Source: Pirellula sp.
Lineage (GTDB): Bacteria > Planctomycetota > Planctomycetia > Pirellulales > Pirellulaceae
NCBI GenBank assembly: GCA_021299695.1
Contig: JAJTEK010000042.1
Coordinates: forward strand, 1 to 42,354
Length of the DNA: 42,354 bases
Direction: 5' to 3'
Below, in pieces: positions 1 to 8,360 of the stretch (position 1 is the stretch's first letter; each line of letters opens with the position of its first letter). Below the pieces are notes generated by a model that saw only the letters and a list, made by a program, of their open reading frames with translations, made no database searches and had not been told where the DNA came from. The position numbers and the translations under genes were made by a program.

Positions 1-108
1 AACTGGCTCTTGAGCGACTGGCTCTTGAGCGACTGGCACTTGAGCTACCGGCACTGGAGCGACCGGCACTTGGGCAACGGGCACTGGGGCAACTGGCACG
101 TGAGCAAC
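1..108 (-). repeat. 15-bp tandem repeat (about seven units) inside the left-edge gene
   Basis: Seven consecutive 15-bp units, e.g. CCAGTCGCTCAAGAG on the minus strand, with near-identical copies at the extreme left edge and more diverged copies further in. Each unit encodes five residues (P-V-A-Q/P/H-V/E). The array may continue beyond the window. Confidence 0.85.
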
Positions 109-360
109 TGGCGAGGAGTGGGCGATCGGTTCGAGGGTCTCCGACGCGGGGGCGACGGCAGCGAGTTGGGCGTTGGCGGCTGGATCCAAGGGCTTGGATT
201 GGAACTTATCCCGTTTCTTGATCTTGGGTGGATTGCTCACGACGTAGGGGAGATCCGCGAGGATTGCTGCAGCCATTGCGTGGTCTTGTGAGTTGGGTTT
301 TTCCTGAAACTCTTGGGAATTGTTCGAAGAGTTCGAGGCGTTTTGCGGAGGCTTCTTCAT
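1..360 (-). CDS. Hypothetical protein with Pro/Val/Ala pentapeptide repeats (3' end outside window)
   Basis: Minus-strand reading frame open from an ATG at 360-358 to the window edge, 120 codons with no stop; an in-frame TGA at 372-370 lies just upstream. The N-terminus is polar (MKKPPQNASNSSNNSQEFQE), followed by a short hydrophobic stretch around residues 29-41 (AMAAAILADLPYVV) and a basic patch (KIKKRDK). From about residue 85 it becomes a run of five-residue units of the form VAQVP, VAPVP, VAQEP. The units vary mostly at third codon positions (CCA/CCC/CCG for Pro, GTT/GTC/GTA for Val, GCT/GCC for Ala), which argues that this frame is translated. I do not recognise the family. The repeat could be a flexible linker. 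No clear Shine-Dalgarno is visible, so the start is tentative. Confidence 0.6.
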   Translation of the reverse strand, partial: MKKPPQNASNSSNNSQEFQEKPNSQDHAMAAAILADLPYVVSNPPKIKKRDKFQSKPLDPAANAQLAAVAPASETLEPIAHSSPVAHVPVAPVPVAQVPVAPVPVAQVPVAQEPVAQEPV

Positions 361-815
361 GAAGGACTTTCAGATGGGAGAATGCGCGACGAAGCTCCAG
401 GATCGGACCATTCCGATTTGGACGTATCGAGGCGGAGAGTCGAGCCGTTAAAATCAATCACTTTCCAGTTTTAGGGCCAGCAATATGGCCCGCTTGAGGG
501 GAGGTCGTCCCCTGAAGCAAACGTCGGAAAGTGGGGCTCGTGCCGATGGGGCTACCATCGATGGCCTACTGAAGTAGAAGCCTAAGAACCATGGGCTTTC
601 CAAGCGTTTCACACAAAAGTGTTTCACATACTTGCGAATCGTAGTGGGAGGACTCGAATTGGGGTAGTGCCAAGCTTGTGAAAATCCCAGAATTCCTAAT
701 ACGAATGGTCAGATTTTGCAAGGTTGTTATAAAAGAGGGCAGGGGCTTAGAGTCCCAGATAGGACATGTTTTTCCACGCACATCAGAACCCTTAAGGCAG
801 TTAGGATTTGAAGCA
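361..815. other. Intergenic region upstream of fumC
   Basis: 455 bp between the left-edge minus-strand gene and fumC. I see no convincing gene here: the open frames are short and lack family resemblance. It should contain the divergent promoters of both flanking genes. A direct repeat GTTTCACA occurs at about 605-612 and 620-627, and a sigma70-like promoter candidate lies at 706-733. Confidence 0.5.
706..733 (+). promoter_or_regulatory. Candidate sigma70-type promoter for fumC
   Basis: TGGTCA at 706-711 and TATAAA at 728-733 separated by 16 bp, about 80 bp upstream of the fumC ATG. Based on pattern only; planctomycete promoters are poorly conserved, so this is weak. Confidence 0.3.
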
Positions 816-2240
816 ATGTCAGAGTTCCGAACCGAAGTCGATTCGATGGGTGAAGTCCTCGTCCCTGCTAGGGCTTATTACAGCGCACAGACGCAGCGTG
901 CGGTGGAAAATTTCCCCATTTCTGGCTGGAACCTACCGGTGGCCCTGATCCGGGCGATGGGACGCGTCAAGCTCGCGTGTGCTGTGGTCAATCACGATTT
1001 GGGCAAGCTGACCAAGACAGGCAAAAATCCGCTCAATGATCAACAGGTCCAGGCCCTGTGTGCGGCTTGTCAGGAAATCATCGACGGCAAAATGGACGAT
1101 CAGTTTCCCGTCGATGTATTCCAGACCGGTTCAGGGACATCGAGCAACATGAACATCAACGAAGTGATCTCGAATCGAGCGATCGAGATCCTCGGAGGGG
1201 ACCGTCTCGACAAGATCAAGCCGATCCATCCGAACGACCATGTGAATATGGGCCAGAGTACCAACGACACGTTTCCGACGGCCATCCATGTCGCTGCCGC
1301 TTATGAAATCCATACGCGGCTGATTCCGCAACTAGAGCGCCTGCATGCTGCGTTTGCGGAAAAAGCAAAGGCTTGGGACAAGATCATCAAGATTGGACGC
1401 ACCCACTTGATGGACGCGACCCCATTGCGACTAGGGCAGGAATTCGGAGGATTTGCAAGGCAGATCGCATTGTCGATCGAGCGAGCCAAGCAAGCGGCCA
1501 GGGCCGTCTATGAATTACCCGTCGGGGGCACGGCCGTCGGGAGTGGAATCAATACCCATCCGGAATTCGGCAATCGGGTCAGCCAAGCGTTGGCCCAGCA
1601 GACCTCGATCCCGTTCGTCGAGGCCGTGGATCACTTCGAAGCGAACGCTCAGCGCGATGGGCTCGTCGAATCCCATGGACAGATCAAGACGATCGCAATG
1701 ACCTTGTTCAACATCGCCAACAACATCCGATGGCTGGGCTCAGGTCCTCGCTGCGGTTTCTTCGAGGTCATCCTGCCCGACCGGCAACCAGGTTCCTCGA
1801 TCATGCCAGGAAAAGTCAATCCGGTCATGTGCGAGAGTCTCATGCAATTGACCGCTCGGGTGATTGGGAATGATGCGACCATGACCCTCTCGGGCGCAAC
1901 GGGAGGGAATTTCCAGCTCAACATCATGATGCCTGTGATGGGACATGCGATCCTCGAGAGCATTCAATTGCTGTCCAACGGCACGAGTGCGTTCATCGAG
2001 TTTTGTATGGACGGATTGGAAGCCAACCAAGCTGCTTGCGAGGCGAGTGTCGAGCAGAGCTTGTCGATGGTCACGAGCTTAAACCCCTACATCGGGTACG
2101 AAAAGGCCGCCAAGCTGACCAAAGAAGCGTTCGCTTCGGGCAAGACCATCCGCGAGTTGTGCATCGAGCAGAACATACTCGACCACGAACTGCTTGCCAA
2201 AGCCCTCGATCCGTTCTCGATGACCGAACCCCAGGGATAG
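816..2240 (+). CDS. fumC: Fumarate hydratase, class II
   Basis: Class II fumarase, 474 aa, interconverting fumarate and L-malate in the TCA cycle as a cytoplasmic homotetramer. Visible motifs: GSGTSSNMNINEV (residues 105-117), HPNDHVNMGQSTND (138-151), IGRTHLMDATP (193-203, with the catalytic-base His at 197) and the superfamily signature GSSIMPGKVNP (326-336) containing the catalytic serine. Length matches E. coli FumC (467 aa). The frame is open upstream to 678, but the family N-terminus (SEFRTEVDSMGEV) begins at the ATG at 816, which has AGGA about 9 bp upstream, so that start is chosen. The next gene, a photolyase, starts on the base after the stop codon, implying cotranscription, although the two functions are unrelated. 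Confidence 0.96.
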   Translation: MSEFRTEVDSMGEVLVPARAYYSAQTQRAVENFPISGWNLPVALIRAMGRVKLACAVVNHDLGKLTKTGKNPLNDQQVQALCAACQEIIDGKMDDQFPVDVFQTGSGTSSNMNINEVISNRAIEILGGDRLDKIKPIHPNDHVNMGQSTNDTFPTAIHVAAAYEIHTRLIPQLERLHAAFAEKAKAWDKIIKIGRTHLMDATPLRLGQEFGGFARQIALSIERAKQAARAVYELPVGGTAVGSGINTHPEFGNRVSQALAQQTSIPFVEAVDHFEANAQRDGLVESHGQIKTIAMTLFNIANNIRWLGSGPRCGFFEVILPDRQPGSSIMPGKVNPVMCESLMQLTARVIGNDATMTLSGATGGNFQLNIMMPVMGHAILESIQLLSNGTSAFIEFCMDGLEANQAACEASVEQSLSMVTSLNPYIGYEKAAKLTKEAFASGKTIRELCIEQNILDHELLAKALDPFSMTEPQG

Positions 2241-3743
2241 ATGATTACCCTCAACACACCGTCGATCCGAGTTCGATCCGCGACCCAATGCGACCTGCGC
2301 ACTGATGGTCAGTATGTCCTGTACTGGATGACAGCCTACCGGAGGCTCGCGTCGAACTTCGCCCTGGATCGTGCGGTCGAACTAGCGGTCACCCTGAACA
2401 AACCACTTTTGGTTTTCGAGGGGCTACGTATCGGGTATCGATGGGCGAGCGATCGGTTCCATCGGTTTGTGCTCGATGGAATGCTCGACAATCGGAAAGC
2501 CGCAGAAAAGTTGCCGTTAACGTACGTGAGCTATGTAGAGCCAACCTCGGGCGATGGTCGTGGGCTTGCCGAGACCTTGGCCAAATACGCTTGCGCGACG
2601 GTCACTGACGACTTTCCATGTTTCTTCCACCCGAGGCTCTATGGATCGATTGTCAAAAGCTGGCCCAGTGCGGTCGAATTGGTCGACAGCAACGGGATTC
2701 TCCCGATGCGCAATACCGACCGGACATTTACCGTAGCGCATTCCTACCGTCGTTACATGCAAAAGGAGATCTATCGCGAGACTCCGGTTTTTCCGCATGC
2801 CGATCCCTTTCGCCATGTCGTGCTTGAGAGGCTCAAGGCTCTCCCAGAGGAGGTTTCCAAGCGTTGGAAGTTTGTCGATAGCAAGGAGCTCGAACAATAC
2901 GATTTGAGCAAGTTGGATATCGACCATAGCGTTCGACCGACCGAAACGAGGGGTGGGCGCATCGAGGGACTCAGGCTACTGAAGGAATTCGCCCAGAGCA
3001 AGCTTGCCGATTACGACCAAGCCCGCAACGAACCGGATCAATATGGTTCGAGTAGTCTTTCGGCACATCTACACTTCGGGCACGTCAGTGCCCACGAGGT
3101 GTTTGACGCGATTGCATCGAGCCAAAAGGGATGGACTTTTGAGAAGATTTCAAAGCCCAACGGAAAGATGAATGGATTCTGGAACATGGGACAAAGCGCC
3201 GAGGCGTTCATGGACCAATTGATGACGTGGCGTGAAATCGGCTTGAATATGTGTTGGCGCGAATCGAATTATGACCGCTACGAGTCGCTTCCAGATTGGG
3301 CGCAGAAGACCCTCGAGGAGCATGCTGGCGACCGGCGTCCTTTCCTCTATTCGCCCGAAGAATTCGAGTCGGCTCGAACGCACGATGCGCTTTGGAATGC
3401 AGCTCAGCGACAACTCGTCGGTGAAGGGCGTATCCATAACTACCTGCGGATGCTCTGGGGCAAGAAAATCCTTCATTGGAGCCAATCTCCTCGGGAGGCT
3501 CTGAACATCATGATCCACTTGAACAACAAATACGCATTGGATGGTAGGGATCCGAATTCCTACAGCGGCATCTTTTGGGTTTTGGGGCGGTACGATCGAG
3601 CTTGGGGGCCTGAGCGCGAGGTCTTCGGCAAGATCCGATACATGACCAGCGAATCGACGCGATCGAAATTCTCCGTCAAAGGTTACCTTCAACGTTACGC
3701 GGAACTTACGGACACCAAAGGGCTCAAGGCCAAGACATCTTGA
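2241..3743 (+). CDS. Class II cyclobutane pyrimidine dimer photolyase
   Basis: 500 aa flavoprotein expected to repair UV-induced cyclobutane pyrimidine dimers using blue/near-UV light and FAD. The N-terminal half is the Rossmann-like antenna domain (YVLYWMTAYRRLASNFALDRA near residue 26; GYRWASDRFHRFVLDG near 65-80). The C-terminal half is the FAD-binding helical domain, with class II hallmarks YLRMLWGKKILHWSQSPREA, NNKYALDGRDPNSYSGIFW and GRYDRAWGPEREVFGKIRYM (about residues 400-470). These features separate it from class I photolyases and cryptochromes. The ATG at 2241 directly abuts the fumC stop. A second, different photolyase-type gene follows after 13 bp, so the two form a light-dependent repair pair. 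Confidence 0.93.
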   Translation: MITLNTPSIRVRSATQCDLRTDGQYVLYWMTAYRRLASNFALDRAVELAVTLNKPLLVFEGLRIGYRWASDRFHRFVLDGMLDNRKAAEKLPLTYVSYVEPTSGDGRGLAETLAKYACATVTDDFPCFFHPRLYGSIVKSWPSAVELVDSNGILPMRNTDRTFTVAHSYRRYMQKEIYRETPVFPHADPFRHVVLERLKALPEEVSKRWKFVDSKELEQYDLSKLDIDHSVRPTETRGGRIEGLRLLKEFAQSKLADYDQARNEPDQYGSSSLSAHLHFGHVSAHEVFDAIASSQKGWTFEKISKPNGKMNGFWNMGQSAEAFMDQLMTWREIGLNMCWRESNYDRYESLPDWAQKTLEEHAGDRRPFLYSPEEFESARTHDALWNAAQRQLVGEGRIHNYLRMLWGKKILHWSQSPREALNIMIHLNNKYALDGRDPNSYSGIFWVLGRYDRAWGPEREVFGKIRYMTSESTRSKFSVKGYLQRYAELTDTKGLKAKTS

Positions 3744-3756
3744 AAGCCAAATCATC

Positions 3757-5265
3757 GTGAAAGCCAAGCCGTCGACTCGCAAACCACTCGAAGCGGTGAT
3801 CGTCTATCCCCATCAGTTGTTTCCCGATCCGAAATGGATGGGTCCAATCGAGCATGTCTACATCGTTGAGGATCCGCTCTTGTTTCGGCAGTACCGATTC
3901 TGTCGGCAGAAGCTCTTGCTCCATAGGGCTTCGATGAAGCGCTATGCCGACGGGCTCAAGAAACTCGGTAAGGCAGTCGTGTACATCGATGCCATGGCGA
4001 TCGATCATTCGGCCGACATCGGCCAACGCCTCTCGGACGATGGAGTCGACAGACTCCGAGCGATCGACCCCGAAGACCACAACTTGCTCGTCAGGCTCAG
4101 GGCAGCTTGCAAGCTCCATCGGATCGATTTCGAGCTGGTTGCGGATCCTCATTTTCTGACCCCTTTGGATGCTATCGAGAGTTTCGTCGCCAACAAGAAA
4201 AAGCTTTTCTTTACGAATTTCTATATCGAGCAACGCAAACGCCTGAATGTCCTCTTGGATGGTGACCAAAAGCCCCTGGATGGGAAATGGAGTTTCGATA
4301 CCGAGAATCGCAAGCGTTTACCGACAGGCCACATGCCCCCAGAGTGTGATCTTGCCAGCGAGGACGCTTATGCCGTCGAGGCCAGAAAGTATGTCGATAA
4401 GAATTTCAAGGACGCTTGGGGGGACACCGAACCGCTGTGGTATCCGACCAGCGTCGAGGGCTCCGAGGCGCACTTAAAACGCTTTCTGTCGGAACGGTTG
4501 TCTAACTTTGGAGACTATGAAGATTCGATCAGTCGGGAGCACACTTTCTTGTACCATTCGGTCCTGACGCCCATGCTCAATGTCGGGCTCCTTTCGCCTA
4601 GCCGTCTGGTCGATGCAGTTCTGGAGTCTGGGCTAGAACCAAAGCGAGGTTCAAGTCCCGTGCCGATGAACTCGCTCGAAGGTTATGTCAGGCAAGTGAT
4701 CGGATGGCGCGAGTACATGCGATTGGTGTATCGCAAACTGGGAACCCAACAGCGGACTCGCAATTACTGGGGGCATGATCGCCAATTGCCCAGTTCTTTC
4801 TACGATGGGACGACCGGAATTGTGCCGGTCGACCAGACGATCCATCGGGTGCTGCGATACGGATATTGCCACCATATCGAGCGATTGATGATTTTAGGAA
4901 ATTTCATGCTGCTGTGCGAGTTCCATCCCGATGCGATCTACCGCTGGTTTATGGAGATGTTTGTCGACGCCTACGATTGGGTGATGGTGCCCAACGTCTA
5001 TGGAATGAGTCAGCATGCGGACGGCGGACTGATCACGACCAAACCCTACATCAGCGGATCGAGTTATGTGCTCAAGATGAGCGACTACAAGAAGGGGGAT
5101 TGGACGGGGGTTTGGGATGGATTGTATTGGCGTTTTGTTTCCAAGCATCGGGATTTTTTCGAACGCAATCCGCGAATGAAGGTCATGGTCAGCCAAGTCG
5201 ATCGGATGGGAGAGAAACTCCAAGTCCATGAGCGAACTGCAGATGCTTTTTTGAACTCCCTGTAA
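3757..5265 (+). CDS. FeS-BCP/PhrB-type photolyase-related protein lacking most Fe-S ligands
   Basis: 502 aa member of the deoxyribodipyrimidine photolyase-related (DPRP; bacterial (6-4) photolyase, FeS-BCP) family. The N-terminal antenna domain begins AVIVYPHQLFPDP, and the C-terminal FAD domain carries EGYVRQVIGWREYMR, NYWGHDRQLPSSFYDG, RYGYCHHIERLMILGN and MVPNVYGMSQHADGG. Family members repair (6-4) photoproducts and normally bind a [4Fe-4S] cluster through four Cys. Here only the first is present (Cys371, in YGYCHH). The region that normally holds the other three reads MSDYKKGDWTGVWDGLYW (residues 441-458) with no Cys, so the cluster is probably absent. The start is a GTG 13 bp after the preceding photolyase stop; no strong ribosome-binding site decides it. 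Probably cotranscribed with the class II photolyase. Confidence 0.9.
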   Translation: MKAKPSTRKPLEAVIVYPHQLFPDPKWMGPIEHVYIVEDPLLFRQYRFCRQKLLLHRASMKRYADGLKKLGKAVVYIDAMAIDHSADIGQRLSDDGVDRLRAIDPEDHNLLVRLRAACKLHRIDFELVADPHFLTPLDAIESFVANKKKLFFTNFYIEQRKRLNVLLDGDQKPLDGKWSFDTENRKRLPTGHMPPECDLASEDAYAVEARKYVDKNFKDAWGDTEPLWYPTSVEGSEAHLKRFLSERLSNFGDYEDSISREHTFLYHSVLTPMLNVGLLSPSRLVDAVLESGLEPKRGSSPVPMNSLEGYVRQVIGWREYMRLVYRKLGTQQRTRNYWGHDRQLPSSFYDGTTGIVPVDQTIHRVLRYGYCHHIERLMILGNFMLLCEFHPDAIYRWFMEMFVDAYDWVMVPNVYGMSQHADGGLITTKPYISGSSYVLKMSDYKKGDWTGVWDGLYWRFVSKHRDFFERNPRMKVMVSQVDRMGEKLQVHERTADAFLNSL

Positions 5266-5292
5266 TTCGAGGAACTCGGTGTCCGACTACGT

Positions 5293-5754
5293 TCAACTCA
5301 GGAGACCATGAATCGGGATCGCTTGGGCAAATCCCCGAACCCAGACCCCTTGTCCAGGTAGCAATTCGACGAGCCGGAAATCGGAAAGTCCGATCAAGGT
5401 CTCGATGGTCGGTCCGAATTGGTCTCGCATTTTGCCAAAGACGATTGGGGCCAGGGGGGCATCCCGGGGCACGACTTGGACCTCGCAAGTGTAGCTGACC
5501 CGTTTGCGTGCAAAGACGTTGACCGAATCTTTTTCGTCGGCGATGAACATCGCGTGGCATTGGCCCGTCGAGAGCAGGTTCGAGGTGTGCTTGGCCAACC
5601 CGCTGACCAGAACGTAGATTGCGCCGGCCTCATGGACAAATGGAGCATAGCTTGCGTTCGGTTCCCCGTTCCCTGAGACGGTCGATAGGATAACGGTTTT
5701 GCATCGGCTGATGAATTCACGCACCTCGGAGGCGACTTCGTTTGGCTGGTTCAT
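5293..5754 (-). CDS. HugZ/pyridoxamine 5'-phosphate oxidase-like FMN-binding split-barrel protein
   Basis: 153 aa, a small split-barrel protein resembling the HugZ/HutZ haem-utilisation branch of the pyridoxamine 5'-phosphate oxidase-like superfamily. Typical elements are CKTVILSTVSGNGEPNASYAPFV (residues 18-40, first barrel strands), IYVLVSGLAKHTSNL (46-60) and FARKRVSYTCEVQVVPRD in the middle. HugZ-like proteins bind haem or flavin and take part in haem breakdown; the exact cofactor here cannot be read from sequence. Its 3' end faces the photolyase gene across 27 bp. NAD synthase lies just upstream on the same strand, but no functional link is evident. Confidence 0.75.
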   Translation of the reverse strand: MNQPNEVASEVREFISRCKTVILSTVSGNGEPNASYAPFVHEAGAIYVLVSGLAKHTSNLLSTGQCHAMFIADEKDSVNVFARKRVSYTCEVQVVPRDAPLAPIVFGKMRDQFGPTIETLIGLSDFRLVELLPGQGVWVRGFAQAIPIHGLLS

Positions 5755-5792
5755 GATTTGGTTTTCAAGAAAGAGTGGAGCGTTTGCATCGG

Positions 5793-7811
5793 TTAGAGAT
5801 CGGCGACCCAGGCGGCGACATCGGCGTCGCTAGGCATTCGCCAATCGCCCCGTGGAGACAACGAAACACTTCCGACTTTAGGGCCATCTGGAACGCACGA
5901 ACGTTTGTATTGCGAAGCGAAAAATCGCTTGAGGAAAACTTTTAATGTGCTGCGTATTTGGTCGGGCGAATAATCGCGATCGAATACGGCATGCTCGGCC
6001 AAAAGCAGGATTTTTGAGGGGGTTGCCCCGCCACGGACCAGATGAAACAGGAAAAAATCGTGCAGTTCGTAGGGCCCAATGGTATCTTCGGTCGATTGCA
6101 GGACATTTTGATCGGAGCTCAAGGGGAGCAATTCCGGGGTGATCGGCGTTTGAACGATATCGATGAGAATCTTGCCGACAGCATCCTTGACGAGGTACTC
6201 CGCCACGTAGCGAATCAGAAATTTCACGAGGGTTTTGGGGATCGAACCGTTGACGTTGTACATCGACATGTGGTCGGCGTTGTAAGTGCTCCAGCCGAGA
6301 GCTTGTTCGGACATATCGCCAGTCCCAAGCACGAATCCTCGATTCATCAGGAGCATGGTCCGCATTCGAGCCTGTACGTTCTCAAACACTAGATCGTTGC
6401 GTTGGTTCTCGGGTAGTTTCTCCAAGCGACTTTGGAGGGTCTGCGAATCCAGGCCCTCGAGGCAAACGCCGAAGGGAGCATGTTGAAGACTCCGGAAGGT
6501 TTCGAAGCAATTGTCTCGAATATCGATCGTCTGCGAGGTGACCTCCAGGTGCTTCATCAGTTCGATCGCATTGGATTTCGACTGCTTGGTCGTTCCGAAT
6601 CCAGGCATGGTCATGCCGATAATTCGGGTCGTCGGCCAACCCATCTTCCTGCACATTTCGACAGCCACCAAAAGAGCCAAGGTGCTGTCGAGGCCCCCGG
6701 AGACTCCGATGCTCAGGGGGGTGTTGGCGGGTAAGAGCCCCACCCTTTTGGCGAGGGCTGCGCATTGGATTTCAAAGATCTCCGCGCATCGCTCGTGCAA
6801 CTGGTCCTTGGAAGCAGGAACGAACGGGTGCGGATCGATCCTTCGGCACAAAGAACCCGGAGTCAGACGCGTCTCGAAAGCAACGCGACGGAACTCGAGC
6901 GGGTTTCGATCGGCTGTCTGATGCATGGTTTGAAACGCTCGACGGTCTCGATCCAGTTTCCCCAGGTCGATATCGGCCGTTGCGAAACTCACCACTGGAC
7001 TCTCGGAGGGGAGCGAATGGATCTCCAACCCTGTGCCGATCCGCTTGGACTCGGCCAAGATCGCACCGTTCTCAGCGATCAGGCAGTGGGCGCCGAAGAC
7101 CAAATCGGTGGTGCTCTCGGAGGGACCCGCGCTTGCGTAGGCGTAAGCTGAGATGCACTTGCCCGATTGCATCGCAACGAGTTGCTTACGGTAATTGGCT
7201 TTCCCAATCGTCTCGTTGCTTGCCGAAAGGTTCAGCAGGATGTTCGCCCCAGCGATCGCCTGTTGGCTGCTCGGAGGGATAGGGACCCAAAGATCTTCGC
7301 AAATCTCAACCCCAACGGTGGCGTTTCCGCACTCGAAGAGCAAATCGGTCCCAAAGGGGACTTGGCCGATTCCCTCGATTCGCACGGTGTCGAAGTCCGC
7401 ATCAGCACCCGAATGAAACCAGCGTGCTTCGTAGAATTCGCTGTAGTTGGGCAAGTGGGTTTTTGGGACTAGGCCCAAGACCGATCCGCCCGAAAGCACT
7501 GCTGCAACGTTGTAGAGTCGGCCCCGGACCGCAAGCGGCAGCCCGACGACGACGAGCTGTTGGTCGACGCCCGCTGCCAATTCAGACCGTGCCAATTGAA
7601 CAAGAGCGCTGCGGCACGAATCGAGCAAACGATCTTGGAGGAATAGCTCACCGCATGTGTATCCGCTGATGCACAATTCGGGCAGCAGCACGATGTCCGA
7701 AGACTGAAAGGAAACCAAAGCTTGCTCGATCGCCTTTGCGTTGCCCTCTGGGTTGGCAACTGAAGTGGACGTCGAGAGGGTGCTGATCCGAAGAAAACCT
7801 GCAGGATGCAT
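5793..7811 (-). CDS. nadE: Glutamine-dependent NAD(+) synthase
   Basis: 672 aa two-domain enzyme that amidates nicotinic acid adenine dinucleotide to NAD+ using glutamine-derived ammonia and ATP. The N-terminal nitrilase-type glutaminase carries the Glu-Lys-Cys triad: Glu45 in LLPELCISGY, Lys117 in LVPKTHLPNYSEFYE and Cys171 in VGVEICEDLW. The C-terminal synthetase has the PP-loop SGGLDS at residues 371-376 and GTGDMSEQALGWSTYNADHM further on. The size matches the long glutaminase-fused form (about 680 aa in Mycobacterium). The frame is open to a TTG at 7847, but the ATG at 7811 has AAAGGA 8 bp upstream and begins the family homology, so it is preferred. The upstream gene ends at 7848, consistent with an operon. 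Confidence 0.95.
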   Translation of the reverse strand: MHPAGFLRISTLSTSTSVANPEGNAKAIEQALVSFQSSDIVLLPELCISGYTCGELFLQDRLLDSCRSALVQLARSELAAGVDQQLVVVGLPLAVRGRLYNVAAVLSGGSVLGLVPKTHLPNYSEFYEARWFHSGADADFDTVRIEGIGQVPFGTDLLFECGNATVGVEICEDLWVPIPPSSQQAIAGANILLNLSASNETIGKANYRKQLVAMQSGKCISAYAYASAGPSESTTDLVFGAHCLIAENGAILAESKRIGTGLEIHSLPSESPVVSFATADIDLGKLDRDRRAFQTMHQTADRNPLEFRRVAFETRLTPGSLCRRIDPHPFVPASKDQLHERCAEIFEIQCAALAKRVGLLPANTPLSIGVSGGLDSTLALLVAVEMCRKMGWPTTRIIGMTMPGFGTTKQSKSNAIELMKHLEVTSQTIDIRDNCFETFRSLQHAPFGVCLEGLDSQTLQSRLEKLPENQRNDLVFENVQARMRTMLLMNRGFVLGTGDMSEQALGWSTYNADHMSMYNVNGSIPKTLVKFLIRYVAEYLVKDAVGKILIDIVQTPITPELLPLSSDQNVLQSTEDTIGPYELHDFFLFHLVRGGATPSKILLLAEHAVFDRDYSPDQIRSTLKVFLKRFFASQYKRSCVPDGPKVGSVSLSPRGDWRMPSDADVAAWVADL

Positions 7812-7847
7812 TCGGTGGTCCTTTGGAGAAGTTCGGTCGATCCACAA

Positions 7848-8252
7848 CTAGCGAGTCGGACTGCGGTGAAAATGGACGTGCTTCCATTTGCCCATCTGCT
7901 TTTGCCATACACGGGTTTCCTCCATGGCCACCGTCGTCGGTTTTCCGTCGGCGATCTTCTGGGTCAGACGAACGTAGGCGATCACGGCCGTATCCCCCAT
8001 GACCCGGATATGGGGCGCGACGATAGTCGATTGAACGGGCGTCGATCCGCCTGGCAAATTGAAATAGTATTGGTGGAAATCCAGTCCGTCGACAAGATTC
8101 CCCATCGCCTCGGGTTCAAAGCACGTCAAGCTCGGGCAACAGATTTCCTTGTAGGTATCCCAATCTCCACGGGTGATCGAAACGAGTAGCTTTTGGGTTA
8201 GATCCAGGATTGTGTCCCGATCGGCAGAGGTGGCCATCGCAGTGTTTCCCAT
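7848..8252 (-). CDS. CaMKII-association-domain / SnoaL-like (NTF2-fold) protein
   Basis: 134 aa from the ATG at 8252 (alternative ATG at 8237; the frame stays open to 8327). The whole protein fits the calcium/calmodulin-dependent kinase II association-domain type of NTF2 fold: ILDLTQKLLVSITRGDWDTY, CPSLTCFEPEAMGNLVDGLDFH, then a strand-rich half with IRVMGDTAVIAYVRLTQ and ETRVWQKQMGKWKHVHFHRS. In bacteria such domains occur as stand-alone proteins of unknown substrate. The gene ends about 36 bp before the nadE start on the same strand. Upstream it is divergent from the helicase gene. The conserved WKHVHFHRS end is intact, so it looks functional. Confidence 0.75.
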   Translation of the reverse strand: MGNTAMATSADRDTILDLTQKLLVSITRGDWDTYKEICCPSLTCFEPEAMGNLVDGLDFHQYYFNLPGGSTPVQSTIVAPHIRVMGDTAVIAYVRLTQKIADGKPTTVAMEETRVWQKQMGKWKHVHFHRSPTR

Positions 8253-8327
8253 CGTCGACAAATAAATGCTAGCGGTCGTTTCAAGGCGACCGTTCTGCCT
8301 CGAAATCACGCTCCTTGTGACGTCCAC

Positions 8328-8333
8328 TATAAT
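8328..8333 (+). promoter_or_regulatory. Perfect TATAAT -10 candidate before the XPB-type helicase
   Basis: TATAAT occurs 27 bp upstream of the GTG start of the helicase gene, in the divergent intergenic region. No good -35 sits at 16-18 bp spacing, so this is only a candidate for the repair operon promoter. Confidence 0.35.
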
Positions 8334-8360
8334 AACTCAGAAGAAACGCTTACCGTAGCC

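Noticed and set aside
10-291. Plus-strand frame rich in Trp/His/Ser (SDWLLSDWHLSYRHW)
   Set aside because: It is the reverse reading of the 15-bp array; synonymous variation of the units fits the minus-strand Pro/Val/Ala frame instead.
206-457. Minus-strand frame of 83 codons starting at a TTG
   Set aside because: It overlaps the left-edge gene by 155 bp in another frame and becomes Arg/Pro/Cys-rich without family resemblance. The segment HLKVLHEEASAKRLELFEQF looks protein-like, so a frameshifted upstream portion cannot be fully excluded.
678-815. 46-residue N-terminal extension of fumarase
   Set aside because: It does not match the family, and a good ATG with AGGA upstream lies at 816.
3150-3782. 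210-codon minus-strand frame over the class II photolyase
   Set aside because: Shadow of the photolyase; no recognisable motifs and no ribosome-binding site.
8315-8333. TTGTGA plus TATAAT as a full promoter for the helicase
   Set aside because: The spacing is only 7 bp, so the TTGTGA cannot be the -35 for this -10; only the -10 is kept as a candidate.
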